Source of the DNA: an uncultured Opitutia bacterium
Lineage (GTDB): Bacteria; Verrucomicrobiota; Verrucomicrobiia; Opitutales; UBA953
Assembly (NCBI GenBank): GCA_903855995.1
Contig: CAIOAN010000003.1
Location: 1-64,000 of the forward strand
Direction of reading: 5' to 3'
DNA: 64,000 bases
The position numbers and the translations under genes were made by a program. Positions 7,596 to 16,014 of the stretch are shown here, in pieces. The stretch's first letter is position 1. Each line of letters begins with the position of its first letter. The notes under the pieces are model-generated. The model was not told the DNA's origin and searched no databases. It was given only the letters and a program-made list of their open reading frames with translations.

Positions 7596-7643
7596 GGGGT
7601 AGGGGTGGGGGTTGGGGTAGGGGCAGCACCGCGTGCTGCCCTA
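7596..7643. repeat. G-tract with quadruplex potential fused to a REP hairpin
   Basis: Bases 7596-7623 contain five runs of four or five G separated by one or two bases. The last GGTAGGGG is also the head of the hairpin GGCAGCACCGCGTGCTGCC. On the minus strand this is a CCCCTACCCC tract ending about 35 bases upstream of the rdgB start. The tract resembles tandem copies of the REP head. Confidence 0.7.
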
Positions 7644-8067
7644 AGTGCTATTTTGAGAGTATTGAGTATGGACTATCGAGTATAGGGAGAGGCAGGCGCT
7701 TCAGGTGGCGGGTGGCAGCCCCGGGTGGCAGGTGGCGGGCGTACTTATCACTCAAAGGGAAACTGGAGACCTCATGGTTAGTTGGGGATGCATTTTCGGG
7801 TCTCAGGTCTCGGCCGTCGGGTCTCAGGTTCGAGCCTTCAGGTTAAGGTGCGGGTGCAGGGATTATTTCCTGCCACCCGCCACCTGGGGCCGCCACCCGC
7901 CACCCGAGAATGATTGTTCTCTCCGCCTTTCCTACCCCTGCCCCCAACCCTATCCCTATCCCTTCGCTATTGTTTCCGCCCCCATCCTCCGCCAAGGTAA
8001 CCCCATTGGCATCCATCGGCCTTCATCGGTCATCTGCCCTCTGTCCTCCGTCATCTTTTCCACTCCC
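7644..8067. repeat. Composite repeat region between rdgB and coaB, no gene
   Basis: In order: a GGTGGC arm (7698-7740); a diverged CTCAAAGGGAAACTGGAGAC block with CGGGTCTCAG iterations (7750-7850); a CCACC arm (7868-7912); a pyrimidine tract CCTACCCCTGCCCCCAACCC and onward (7930-7964); and a loose CATCGG/CATC-rich stretch up to the coaB start. The same CCACC-then-C-tract order precedes genes at 569 and 1564. Confidence 0.65.
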
Positions 8068-8721
8068 TTGTCCCTCCGCTGCCTCATCACCGCAGGCCCC
8101 ACGCGCGAGTTCTTCGATCCGGTTCGCTTCATCAGCAACCCTTCGACGGGCAAGATGGGCTTTGCCCTGGCGGCGGCCGCCCAAGAGGCGGGCTGGTCGG
8201 TCGATCTTGTCGCCGGGCCGGTGTCCTTGCCTGAACCTGCCGGAGTGATGGTTTACCCCGTCGTCACCGCGGCCGAGATGCTCCGTCAGACGGATGCCCT
8301 GTTTGAGCCGTGCGATATCTTGATTATGACCGCGGCGGTCAGTGACTGGCGCCCGAAGGTCACCCATGCGCAAAAGCTGAAGAAGAACGGCGAGGGTCTT
8401 ACGGTCGAGATGGAGCCCGTGCCAGATATCTTAACCACGCTCGCCGAGAATCGCCGTACCGACCAGTTCATCGTGGCCTTCGCCGCCGAGACCGAAAACA
8501 TCGAAGCCAATGCGCTTGATAAACTCGAGCGCAAGGGAGCCGACCTCATCGCCGCTAATTCCGTCGTGGGGCCCGAGGGTGCCTTCGGCTCCGATGAGAA
8601 TAAACTCATCCTGCTCGGCCGAAATGGTTTCCGCGAAGTCCTCGGCCCCGGACCGAAGTCCGCGGTCGCCCGTCAGCTCATCGAACATATCGCTCGCCAA
8701 ATCAAGGCGCGCGCCGTCTGA
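8068..8721 (+). CDS. coaB: Phosphopantothenate-cysteine ligase (CoaB domain only)
   Basis: CoaB condenses 4'-phosphopantothenate with cysteine in coenzyme A synthesis. The recognisable domain starts at [19 protein letters not shown] and includes [34 protein letters not shown] and ADLIAANSV, all typical of CoaB. The CoaC decarboxylase half found in bifunctional Dfp is absent here. No ATG lies near the domain; TTG at 8068 is the best start (217 residues), although the frame stays open through the upstream repeat. A histidine kinase gene begins 1 base after the stop. Confidence 0.88.
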   Translation: MSLRCLITAGPTREFFDPVRFISNPSTGKMGFALAAAAQEAGWSVDLVAGPVSLPEPAGVMVYPVVTAAEMLRQTDALFEPCDILIMTAAVSDWRPKVTHAQKLKKNGEGLTVEMEPVPDILTTLAENRRTDQFIVAFAAETENIEANALDKLERKGADLIAANSVVGPEGAFGSDENKLILLGRNGFREVLGPGPKSAVARQLIEHIARQIKARAV

Positions 8722-8722
8722 C

Positions 8723-9892
8723 ATGGCCCGCCGCCGCTCCAGTCCGCTTGATCGTATCCTGGGCCGGATCGACGACCTCGACGCGCAGAATCTGGCGATC
8801 CTGGCCCGTCGGCTTGAGCGCGAGCGCGACCTGATGGAGACCGTGCTCGATACGCTCCGCGAGGGTGTCATCGTGCTCTCCCACGACGGTTCCATCGAGT
8901 ATGCCAACGCCTCGGCGGTTCGTCTGCTGGGAGTCAGCGCCGAAGATGTCAACGGCACCGACCTACGCCGTCTCCTGCCCGATATCGCCCAGGCGCTGGA
9001 GCTTCCCGAAATGATCGGAGCACTCACCCGCGAAATCGAGGTGCGTTATCCCGAGCCGCGCTTGTTGAGCCTGCACCTGGCCCGCGTCGGCGATAATCAA
9101 GGTGCTGAACGCAGCCGCCGCGTCGCCGTGCTTAGCGATGTCACCAAGGAGCGCGTCCAGACCGAGGACCGCGTCGAAAGCGAACGCATCGATTCCATCG
9201 TCTCGCTCGCCGCCGGCGTCGCGCACGAAGTGGGCAATCCTCTCAACGCCATTGGCATTCATCTTCAGTTGTTACAGCGCGAGGCATCCAAGCTCGGCGA
9301 TTCGCCCGCCGCCGTGAAAGTCCGCAAAGCCGCCGAAGTTTGCCAGAGCGAGATTACCCGGCTCGATGGCATCGTTCGCGATTTCCTCGGCGCCGTGCGC
9401 CAGACGCCGCCGAACCTCGCCGACACCGACCTTGTGACGGTCATCGCCGAAGCGACCACGTTGCTCCGCGATCAGATGGAACAGCTGGGCGTCCGCGTCT
9501 CGCTCGATGTCCCGAGTGAAATCCCGCCCATCCTCGGCGATCGCAACCAGATCAAGCAGGCGCTCTTCAATGTGATGAAGAACGCCCTCGAGGCCATGGA
9601 CCGCGGTGGCGATATCCATGTCAGCCTGACGTCTGACGACGAGTGGATCATCCTCTCGATCCGGGACACCGGGGTTGGCATCCCGGCCGATAAGATGACG
9701 CGCGTCTTCGACGCCTATTACACCACCAAGGCATCCGGCGGGGGCATCGGTATGCTTATCCTTCTGAGGATTATGCGGGCCCATGGCGGCACCGTCGATA
9801 TCCAGAGCACCCCGGACGTCGGAACCAACGTCATCCTGCGTTTCCCCCTTAAGCATCGCCGGGTCCGGACGCTTGAAGCTCCGAAGTCTTGA
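8723..9892 (+). CDS. Soluble PAS-domain sensor histidine kinase (NtrB-like)
   Basis: The 389-residue product lacks membrane segments, so it is cytoplasmic. An N-terminal helix leads to a PAS domain (LREGVIVLSHDGSIEYANAS, about residues 40-150). The dimerisation domain has the phospho-acceptor His168 in AAGVAHEVGNPLNAI. The ATPase domain has the N box MKNALEAMDR, G1 IRDTGVGIP and G2 GGGIGM. No response regulator is adjacent, so it is an orphan in this window. The coaB TGA and this ATG are separated by one base, implying coupled translation with no obvious functional link. Confidence 0.93.
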   Translation: MARRRSSPLDRILGRIDDLDAQNLAILARRLERERDLMETVLDTLREGVIVLSHDGSIEYANASAVRLLGVSAEDVNGTDLRRLLPDIAQALELPEMIGALTREIEVRYPEPRLLSLHLARVGDNQGAERSRRVAVLSDVTKERVQTEDRVESERIDSIVSLAAGVAHEVGNPLNAIGIHLQLLQREASKLGDSPAAVKVRKAAEVCQSEITRLDGIVRDFLGAVRQTPPNLADTDLVTVIAEATTLLRDQMEQLGVRVSLDVPSEIPPILGDRNQIKQALFNVMKNALEAMDRGGDIHVSLTSDDEWIILSIRDTGVGIPADKMTRVFDAYYTTKASGGGIGMLILLRIMRAHGGTVDIQSTPDVGTNVILRFPLKHRRVRTLEAPKS

Positions 9893-9932
9893 AACCTGCC
9901 CGAACTTTCCTTGTCCTAATCTCGCACCTCTC

Positions 9933-10583
9933 ATGAAACGCCTCGCCCTCTGCCTTCTAGTCCTCCCGCTCGGCCTCTTCGCCGAAGACAAGGAGCTCCC
10001 CCTCGTCCTGCCGAAATCCGTCGCGCAAGGTACGCCGCGCCCGATGAAGATCAACAACCTCGAGCCCGTCTCCAAGACCCCGCGGGCGTTGCCCAAGGTG
10101 CCCGCCGAGGCCGTCAATCTCGCCAAGGGGTGCAATGTGACCTCCAGCGCCCGTGAAGCCGCCGCCGGCGACTTCTCTTACCTTACCGACGGTGATAAGG
10201 GTGGTGAAGAAGGCTTCGAGGTCGAGCTTCCGCGCGGCGCCCATTGGGTGCAGATCGACCTGGCCAAGCAGGGTGAGATCAGCGCCATCGCCCTCTGGCA
10301 TTTCCACCGCGAACGCCGCGTGTACTTCGACGTCGTCGTCCAGATCTCCAACGACCCCGCCTTCAAGAAGGATGTCACCACGGTCTACAACAATGACTCC
10401 GAGAACGAGCTCGGTCTCGGCAAGGGGAAGGACTACTGTTACTACGAATCCAACGAAGGTCGCGTGATGGCCGTCAGCCCCGCCGTCAAGGCCCGCTACG
10501 TCCGCTTCTACTCCAAGGGTAACTCCGCCGGGCCTTCGAATGACTACATCGAAGCCGAAGTCTGGGGCGTCCCGGCCAAGTAA
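9933..10583 (+). CDS. Secreted protein with a discoidin/F5-8C-like domain
   Basis: The 216-residue product begins with a signal peptide (MKRLALCLLVLPLGLFA). After a Pro/Lys-rich linker comes a galactose-binding-like domain starting near NLAKGCNVTSSA. It has LTDGDKGGEEGF, WVQIDLAKQGEISAIALWHF and ARYVRFYSKG, the usual pattern of F5/8 type C and related carbohydrate-binding modules. No catalytic domain is attached. It could bind an extracellular glycan or act as an enzyme accessory protein. Confidence 0.75.
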   Translation: MKRLALCLLVLPLGLFAEDKELPLVLPKSVAQGTPRPMKINNLEPVSKTPRALPKVPAEAVNLAKGCNVTSSAREAAAGDFSYLTDGDKGGEEGFEVELPRGAHWVQIDLAKQGEISAIALWHFHRERRVYFDVVVQISNDPAFKKDVTTVYNNDSENELGLGKGKDYCYYESNEGRVMAVSPAVKARYVRFYSKGNSAGPSNDYIEAEVWGVPAK

Positions 10584-10630
10584 GGCGGGACTTTGCTTGA
10601 ATCGGGCGGGCTTGCCCGCACCTTGAAGCC

Positions 10631-11503
10631 GTGAAGGTCATCCGAGCCAAGTCCGCGGGGTTCTGCTGGGGCGTCGAACGCGCCATCGATATCGCCCGTG
10701 AATACGCGCAGAAGGGTCGCCATCCTGTCTACACCGATGGACCGCTGATCCATAACCGCCAGATGATGGAGGTCCTCACGGAAGAGGGCATCCGCGAAGT
10801 CGGCGATTACCGCAGTGAGACGAAGCTCGACGTTTCGAAGGCGACCGACGCCGGCGCCGTCATGGTCGTCCGTGCCCACGGCATCTCCCCCGAGCGCCGC
10901 GATTACCTGAAGTCACTCGGCATGGAATTCCGCGACGCCACCTGCCCCGATGTCGGTATCATCGCCGGCAAGGTGCGCATGCACGCACGTAAAGGCTACG
11001 CCACCGTCATCTTCGGCGACCCCAAGCATCCCGAGGTCATCGGCCTGCTTGGTTACGCCGAAGGTAAGGGACATGTGATTACCTCGGAAGCCGAGATCGA
11101 TGCGTTGCCGGACCTCGGCGCACAGGTATGCATGGTCTCCCAGTCGACGATGTTCACTGATGAGTTCGAACGGCTCGCCGCGCGCCTGAAGGCGCGATTC
11201 GCACCGACGCTCGTCTTTGATACCATCTGTGGCGCCACCAAGGATCGCCAAGCGGACATCTTGGAGCTCCAGAAGCAGGGTTGCCAGGCCATCGTTGTCA
11301 TCGGTGGCCGCCATTCCGCGAACACCGTCAAGCTCGCCAAACTCGTCGAAATCCAGGGCCTGCCTTGTTTTCATGTCGAAACCGCCGCCGAACTCGATTT
11401 CGCCGCGCTGGCTCGCTTCGGCACCGTCGGCGTGACCGCCGGCGCCTCGACGCCCGCCTTTCTGATCGACGAAGTCTGCGCCCGATTGGCAAAAGCCGCC
11501 TAA
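10631..11503 (+). CDS. ispH: 4-hydroxy-3-methylbut-2-enyl diphosphate reductase
   Basis: IspH makes isopentenyl and dimethylallyl diphosphate in the last MEP-pathway step, using a 4Fe-4S cluster. The three cluster cysteines are in AGFCWGVERA, DATCPDVG and FDTICGATKDRQ. The active-site HG of RAHGISP and the GDPKHPEVIG motif are also present. The gene starts with GTG at 10631, and the 290-residue length is normal. Dxr, IspE and IspG are also in this window. Confidence 0.97.
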   Translation: MKVIRAKSAGFCWGVERAIDIAREYAQKGRHPVYTDGPLIHNRQMMEVLTEEGIREVGDYRSETKLDVSKATDAGAVMVVRAHGISPERRDYLKSLGMEFRDATCPDVGIIAGKVRMHARKGYATVIFGDPKHPEVIGLLGYAEGKGHVITSEAEIDALPDLGAQVCMVSQSTMFTDEFERLAARLKARFAPTLVFDTICGATKDRQADILELQKQGCQAIVVIGGRHSANTVKLAKLVEIQGLPCFHVETAAELDFAALARFGTVGVTAGASTPAFLIDEVCARLAKAA

Positions 11504-11610
11504 TCGTCCTTGGTACGGGGTTGGGCGTTCCAATTCGGACATTAAATTATCATAAGGATGGCCCGTCCCGCCTTGCAGGTGCGGGGCGGCTGGGTAAATT
11601 GCATGTCATC

Positions 11611-12210
11611 ATGTTACCCGCCATCGGCATCTTCCTGCTCGTTATCGTCGTCATCGCTGTCATCGCCGCCATCTGGGGCGTCGGCATCTACAACAGCCTC
11701 GTCGCCCTGCGGAACGCCTGCAAGAACGCCTTCGCCCAAGTGGACGTGCAGCTTAAGCGTCGCTACGACCTGATCCCCAATCTCGTCGAAACCGCCAAGG
11801 GCTACATGGCCCACGAACGCGGCACGCTCGAGGCGGTGATCGAAGCCCGCGCGAAGGCCACCCAGGCTAACGTTCGCTTCGCCGGCAACCCGAATGACCC
11901 CGCCGCCATGCGCGACCTCAGCCAGGCCGAGTCCGGGCTCAGCGGCGCCCTCGGCAAGCTCATGGTCGTCAGCGAGCAGTATCCGCAGCTCAAGGCCGAC
12001 GCCACCATGCGCGCGCTGATGGAAGAACTCACCTCGACCGAGAACCGCATCGCCTTCTCCCGTCAGGCTTTCAACGACGCCGTCCTCTTCTTCAATAATG
12101 CCCGCGAGGTTTTCCCGGCGGTCTTCATCGCCAACTCCTTTGGCTTCGCCGCTGCCGAGTTCTTTAAGGCCGAAGAAGCCGATAAGGTTGCCCCGACGGT
12201 GAAGTTCTAA
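11611..12210 (+). CDS. lemA: LemA family membrane protein
   Basis: The 199-residue product has one N-terminal membrane helix (about residues 3-24) followed by the family hallmark VGIYNSLVALRNACKNAFAQ, QLKRRYDLIPNLVETAKGY and a helical C-terminal region. LemA proteins are of uncertain function and are very often paired with an M48 peptidase, as here (20-base gap). The ATG at 11611 is chosen because it precedes the helix; the open frame upstream overlaps ispH. An AT-rich stretch (about 11540-11555) between ispH and this gene may hold a promoter. Confidence 0.93.
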   Translation: MLPAIGIFLLVIVVIAVIAAIWGVGIYNSLVALRNACKNAFAQVDVQLKRRYDLIPNLVETAKGYMAHERGTLEAVIEARAKATQANVRFAGNPNDPAAMRDLSQAESGLSGALGKLMVVSEQYPQLKADATMRALMEELTSTENRIAFSRQAFNDAVLFFNNAREVFPAVFIANSFGFAAAEFFKAEEADKVAPTVKF

Positions 12211-12230
12211 GCGCTCGCCGCTAACGGCCC

Positions 12231-14102
12231 ATGGCCGCCACAATGAATTTCTTCCGGGCCCAGGATGAGGCCCGCGGACGCACGACCAAGCTGGTCGTGC
12301 TGCTGGTGTTGGCGGTCATCATCCTGACCGGGTCGCTCTACGTCCTCGCGGTGATGGGGCATGGCAAGATTTTCCTCCGCGGACGGGTCGATTGGATTCA
12401 GCCCAAGCTGTTCTTCGCGACCACGGGCACGGCCTTGGTTGTCATTCTGGGCGGCAGCCTATTTCGTATCGCCGAACTAGCCAAGGGCGGCGGGGCCATC
12501 GCGGAGCGCCTGGGTGGACGTTTGGTTGGTGCCAGCACGATCGACCTCGCCGAACGCCGCTACCTCAACGTCGTGCAGGAGATGGCCCTCGCGGCTGGCC
12601 TGCCGGTGCCCCTGTGCTACGTCATCGATAATGATAATACCATCAACGCGTTCGCCGCCGGTAACGACGCGCAGGATGCCGCCATCGGCGTGACGCGCGG
12701 GGCGCTCGCTCATCTCACGCGCGACGAGCTGCAGGGCGTGATCGCCCACGAATTCAGCCACATCGGTAACGGCGATATGACGCTCAGTATCCGTATTATC
12801 GGAGCAGTGGCCGGCCTGACCGCGCTCGCTCAGCTCGGCTATATCTTCATGCGCATCGGTGCGCAGTCTTCGGACGGTGATAAAGACACGGTTCCTTTCA
12901 CCATCGCGATGGTCCTGATGGGGCTCGTCGTGCTACTCATCGGCTCGGGCGGCATCTTCTTCGCCAAGGTCATCCAGGCCTCGGTTTCGCGGCAGCGCGA
13001 ATACCTTGCCGATGCGTCTTCGGTGCAGTTCACCCGCAATCCGCTCGGATTAGCTTCCGCGCTGAAGAAGGTGGGTGGAATGTCGGGCGCCAAGCGCACC
13101 GGCTCGAATGCCGACCTCGAGTCGCAGCATCTCTTTTTCGCGTCATCCGGCGGCTTCATGGAGTTCCTGTTCTCCACGCACCCGCCCATCGGTGATCGGA
13201 TCAAGCGCATCGACCCGACCTTCGACGGCATTATCCCCGATGTCGTCCCGGTGCAGGTTGTTGCGGACGAGCCCACGGCCGGATTTGCCCCCGGGGTCAG
13301 GGCCGTGCCGCCGCCTTTGCCCGGCGCGACACGCTCGCTGCCGACCGACACGCAGATTCAGGATTCGGTCGGCTTCCGCGGGACGATTCCGGCCGAACTA
13401 CGTTCCGCCTCGGATGATCCGGTCAGCGCGATGGGACTCGTGCTTGGCATGATTCTGCGTCGCGATCCCGCGCTTCGCGCCGCCCAGCTTGAGCAGGCCC
13501 GCGGCCTCGCCGGCGGCGAAGTCGCCCGCGAGGCGGCTGGTTTCGAGCCCCACCTGCGCGAGTTGCCCCCTGGCTGTCGGGTGCCGCTCCTTGATCTTTC
13601 TATGCCTGCGTTGCGCCAGCTTTCGACAGCACAGGTCGCTCAGTTCAAACAGGCCATCGATCAGGTCGGCTATCAGGCCGAAGATGGTCTCGTGGTGCTG
13701 TTAATTCAGGCGTCGATGCGCCGCTATCTTTCCACGTCGAAAAATCCCGAGAGCCGCCCCGGCGACCTCGCAGCTGCTTATGCCTTGGTGCTCTCCGCGG
13801 TCGTGCAGACCTCGAGCGAAGTCCCGGCGGCGCAGGCTGCCGCCTATCAACTCGGTGCGGGTGTGCTGGGCTTACCCGGCCTGAGTTCGACGATTATTTC
13901 CGCCGAGCAGGTAGATTTGCAAAAAGTCGACGACGCCTTGGCCGTCATCGCCGGACAGGGCGTCTACGACCGACGTAAGTTCGTCCGCGCGTGCGGCGTC
14001 GCGATGCTCAACGATGGTAAGGCCGAACCCGCCGAAATCGAAATCGTCCGCGCCGTGGGAGATTCGCTCGGCATCAGTTTCGCGACAGGCGTCGGCAGGT
14101 AG
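12231..14102 (+). CDS. HtpX-like M48 membrane metalloprotease with a long C-terminal extension
   Basis: The zinc motif is HEFSH at residues 173-177, with the third ligand Glu257 in QREYLADASS. Membrane helices are visible near residues 20-42, 56-75, 185-205 and 222-245. The catalytic unit ends near residue 330. The remaining 290 residues are soluble, with a proline-rich linker and a helical end (GKAEPAEIEIVRAVGDSLGI) reminiscent of TerB-like helices. Pairing with LemA is typical. The stop TAG at 14100-14102 is part of a GTAGGG repeat head. Confidence 0.92.
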   Translation: MAATMNFFRAQDEARGRTTKLVVLLVLAVIILTGSLYVLAVMGHGKIFLRGRVDWIQPKLFFATTGTALVVILGGSLFRIAELAKGGGAIAERLGGRLVGASTIDLAERRYLNVVQEMALAAGLPVPLCYVIDNDNTINAFAAGNDAQDAAIGVTRGALAHLTRDELQGVIAHEFSHIGNGDMTLSIRIIGAVAGLTALAQLGYIFMRIGAQSSDGDKDTVPFTIAMVLMGLVVLLIGSGGIFFAKVIQASVSRQREYLADASSVQFTRNPLGLASALKKVGGMSGAKRTGSNADLESQHLFFASSGGFMEFLFSTHPPIGDRIKRIDPTFDGIIPDVVPVQVVADEPTAGFAPGVRAVPPPLPGATRSLPTDTQIQDSVGFRGTIPAELRSASDDPVSAMGLVLGMILRRDPALRAAQLEQARGLAGGEVAREAAGFEPHLRELPPGCRVPLLDLSMPALRQLSTAQVAQFKQAIDQVGYQAEDGLVVLLIQASMRRYLSTSKNPESRPGDLAAAYALVLSAVVQTSSEVPAAQAAAYQLGAGVLGLPGLSSTIISAEQVDLQKVDDALAVIAGQGVYDRRKFVRACGVAMLNDGKAEPAEIEIVRAVGDSLGISFATGVGR

Positions 14103-14123
14103 GGACAGCACCACGTGCTGTCC
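14099..14123. repeat. Single REP hairpin overlapping a stop codon
   Basis: GTAGGG is followed by ACAGCACCACGTGCTGT. It belongs to the same class as 7617-7643 and 16791-16815, with the outer G-C pair replaced by A-T, which keeps the stem. The TAG of its head is the stop of the M48 gene. Confidence 0.75.
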
Positions 14124-14134
14124 AGTGAAGTCGT

Positions 14135-14240
14135 TTCAGGTGGCGGGTGGCGGGGAGGTGCCAAAAGAAAACCTCCGAACCTAAGTCCGGAGGTTTTTAG
14201 CCTGCCACCCGTCACCTAGGGCTGCCACCTGCAACCCGAA
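14135..14240. repeat. Inverted GGTGGC/CCACC arms around a terminator
   Basis: The left arm TTTCAGGTGGCGGGTGGCGG is truncated. The right arm (14200-14240) is a CCTGCCACCCGTCACCTAGG-type block. The bidirectional terminator sits between them, in the gap where the M48 gene and gpmI converge. Confidence 0.65.
14168..14197. terminator. Bidirectional terminator between the M48 gene and gpmI
   Basis: AAAACCTCCG and CGGAGGTTTTT flank a loop of about 10 bases. The A run on one side and the T run on the other allow use from both convergent genes. Confidence 0.85.
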
Positions 14241-14252
14241 GTGTGTTGGTGG

Positions 14253-15806
14253 TTACCCCGCGATCAGCGACTCGCCGGTCATTTCGGCCGGCTTCGGCAG
14301 GCCCATGAGGGCGAGCAGGGTCGGGGCGACGTCGGCGAGGCGACCCGTCGGGCGGGTCTTGAGAGCCTTGCAGCCTTCGCCGTAGAGGACGACCTCGACG
14401 GGGCTGAGCGTGTGGCGCGTATGGGCGCAGTTTTCTTCCGGCTCCCACATCTGGTCTGCATTGCCGTGGTCGGCCGTGACGAGGGCCTTGCCGCCGACCT
14501 GGTCGATGGCGGCGAGGAGGACGCCGAGGCCAGCGTCGACGGCTTCACAGGCCTTGCAGACCGCGGCGAGGTCGCCGGTGTGGCCGACCATGTCCGGATT
14601 GGCGTAGTTGACGACGATGAGGCCGAACTTGCCGGAGAGGATCGCGGCCTTGGCCATCTCGGTGACATGCGAAGCCGACATCTCGGGCTTCTGGTTATAG
14701 GTGGAGACTTCCTTCGGGCTCTGCGCCATGCCGCGCTCTTCGCCGGGGAAGGCTTCTTCGCGGTAGTCGTTAAAGAAGAAAGTCACGTGCGGGAATTTCT
14801 CGGTCTCGGCCGTGCGGAACTGGGCGATGCCTTGCTTGGCGACCCACTCGCCGAGGATGTTGACCATCTTGGCGGGCTTATCGAAGACGACGTTCGGGCA
14901 GAGGCCCTTCTCGTAGTTGGTGAGGGTGGCGTAGAAGATCTTGAGCAGCTTCGCACGGGGGAAACCCTTGAACTCCGGGTCGATGAAGGCGCGGGTGATT
15001 TCGCGCGGGCGGTCGCCGCGGAAGTTGAAGAACAGCACCGAGTCGCCGTCCTGGATGAACGCCGTGCCCTTGATGCGAGTGGCCGGGACGAATTCATCGC
15101 CAGTGGTATTGGAGTCGGTCGGCTTGTCGTAATAGGCCTGCACGGCTTCGGCGGCCGAAGCGGCTTCGGGCGCAGGGGAGCCCGTGAGGGCGTCGTAAGC
15201 GGTCTTCACACGTTCCCAGCGGTTGTCGCGGTCCATGGCCCAGAAGCGGCCGGCGACGCTGGCGACCTTGCCGAGGCCGATCTTCACCAGCTCGGCTTCG
15301 AGCTGCTTGAGGTAGCCGAGGCCGGAGGTGGGCGGGCTGTCGCGTCCATCCATGAAGGCGTGCACGTAGACCTTGGTGAGGCCTTCTTCCTTCAGTAGGC
15401 GGAGCAGGGCGTAGAGGTGGGGGAGCGTGGAGTGGACGCCGGCTTCGGAGCAGAGGCCCATCAGGTGGACCGCGCCGCCGGTGGCCTTGACGTTTTCGAC
15501 GAGGCCACGGAAGGCCTTGATCTGGCGCATGGCGGCCGGATCGGTGAGGCCCTTGTCGATGCGGACGATTTCCTGGTCCACGATACGACCAGCGCCGATG
15601 TTCTGGTGGCCGACTTCGGAATTACCCATGATGCCGACCGGCAGGCCGACATCGAGGCCGTGGGCCATGATCTCGGTGCGAGGCCAGTCCTTGGTCAGGC
15701 CGCGCGAGACCGGGATGTTCGCCAGCTTCACGGCGTTGAACTTGTCGTGCTTAGGGTTGTGGTTTTCGCCCCAACCGTCGCGGATTACCAGAAGTACGGG
15801 TTTCAT
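14253..15806 (-). CDS. gpmI: 2,3-bisphosphoglycerate-independent phosphoglycerate mutase
   Basis: The enzyme interconverts 3- and 2-phosphoglycerate with two metal ions. The 517-residue product starts [16 protein letters not shown]. It has the catalytic Ser in [41 protein letters not shown], and the metal-binding ends [14 protein letters not shown] and [11 protein letters not shown]. The start at 15806 aligns the family N-terminus; the longer upstream frame is not conserved. The sequence before the ATG is a CCTATC-type pyrimidine tract without a Shine-Dalgarno. Confidence 0.97.
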   Translation of the reverse strand: MKPVLLVIRDGWGENHNPKHDKFNAVKLANIPVSRGLTKDWPRTEIMAHGLDVGLPVGIMGNSEVGHQNIGAGRIVDQEIVRIDKGLTDPAAMRQIKAFRGLVENVKATGGAVHLMGLCSEAGVHSTLPHLYALLRLLKEEGLTKVYVHAFMDGRDSPPTSGLGYLKQLEAELVKIGLGKVASVAGRFWAMDRDNRWERVKTAYDALTGSPAPEAASAAEAVQAYYDKPTDSNTTGDEFVPATRIKGTAFIQDGDSVLFFNFRGDRPREITRAFIDPEFKGFPRAKLLKIFYATLTNYEKGLCPNVVFDKPAKMVNILGEWVAKQGIAQFRTAETEKFPHVTFFFNDYREEAFPGEERGMAQSPKEVSTYNQKPEMSASHVTEMAKAAILSGKFGLIVVNYANPDMVGHTGDLAAVCKACEAVDAGLGVLLAAIDQVGGKALVTADHGNADQMWEPEENCAHTRHTLSPVEVVLYGEGCKALKTRPTGRLADVAPTLLALMGLPKPAEMTGESLIAG

Positions 15807-15810
15807 AAAA

Positions 15811-16003
15811 GGATAGGAGGTAGAGATAGGGCGGACTTGCCCCTGCTGGCAAGAAGCAGGTGGGGAAGCCAATCGTTTCGGGTGTCAGGTGGCGGCCTCA
15901 GGTGGCGGGTGGCAGGGGCTTTCCCCGAAACCTGCCACCCGGGGCTGCCACCCGCCACCATCGGATGAAACGGATGTCTTTGCACTTCCTCGCCTTTGCA
16001 CTT
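15811..16003. repeat. Divergent composite leader between gpmI and the hydrolase gene
   Basis: Bases 15811-15832 are a GGATAGGAGGTAGAGATAGG tract (C-rich on the gpmI sense strand). Bases 15886-15917 are GGTGGC arms and 15922-15960 is a CCACC arm. Bases 15977-16003 are a TTTGCACTTCCTCGCCTTTGCACTT block ending 11 bases before the next ATG. Each divergent gene therefore has its own CCACC-type block on its sense strand. Confidence 0.6.
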
Positions 16004-16014
16004 ACGGATTGGCC

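Noticed and set aside
7561-7629. Upstream extension of rdgB
   Set aside because: It translates the G-rich tract into Pro/Leu repeats and is not part of the conserved N-terminus.
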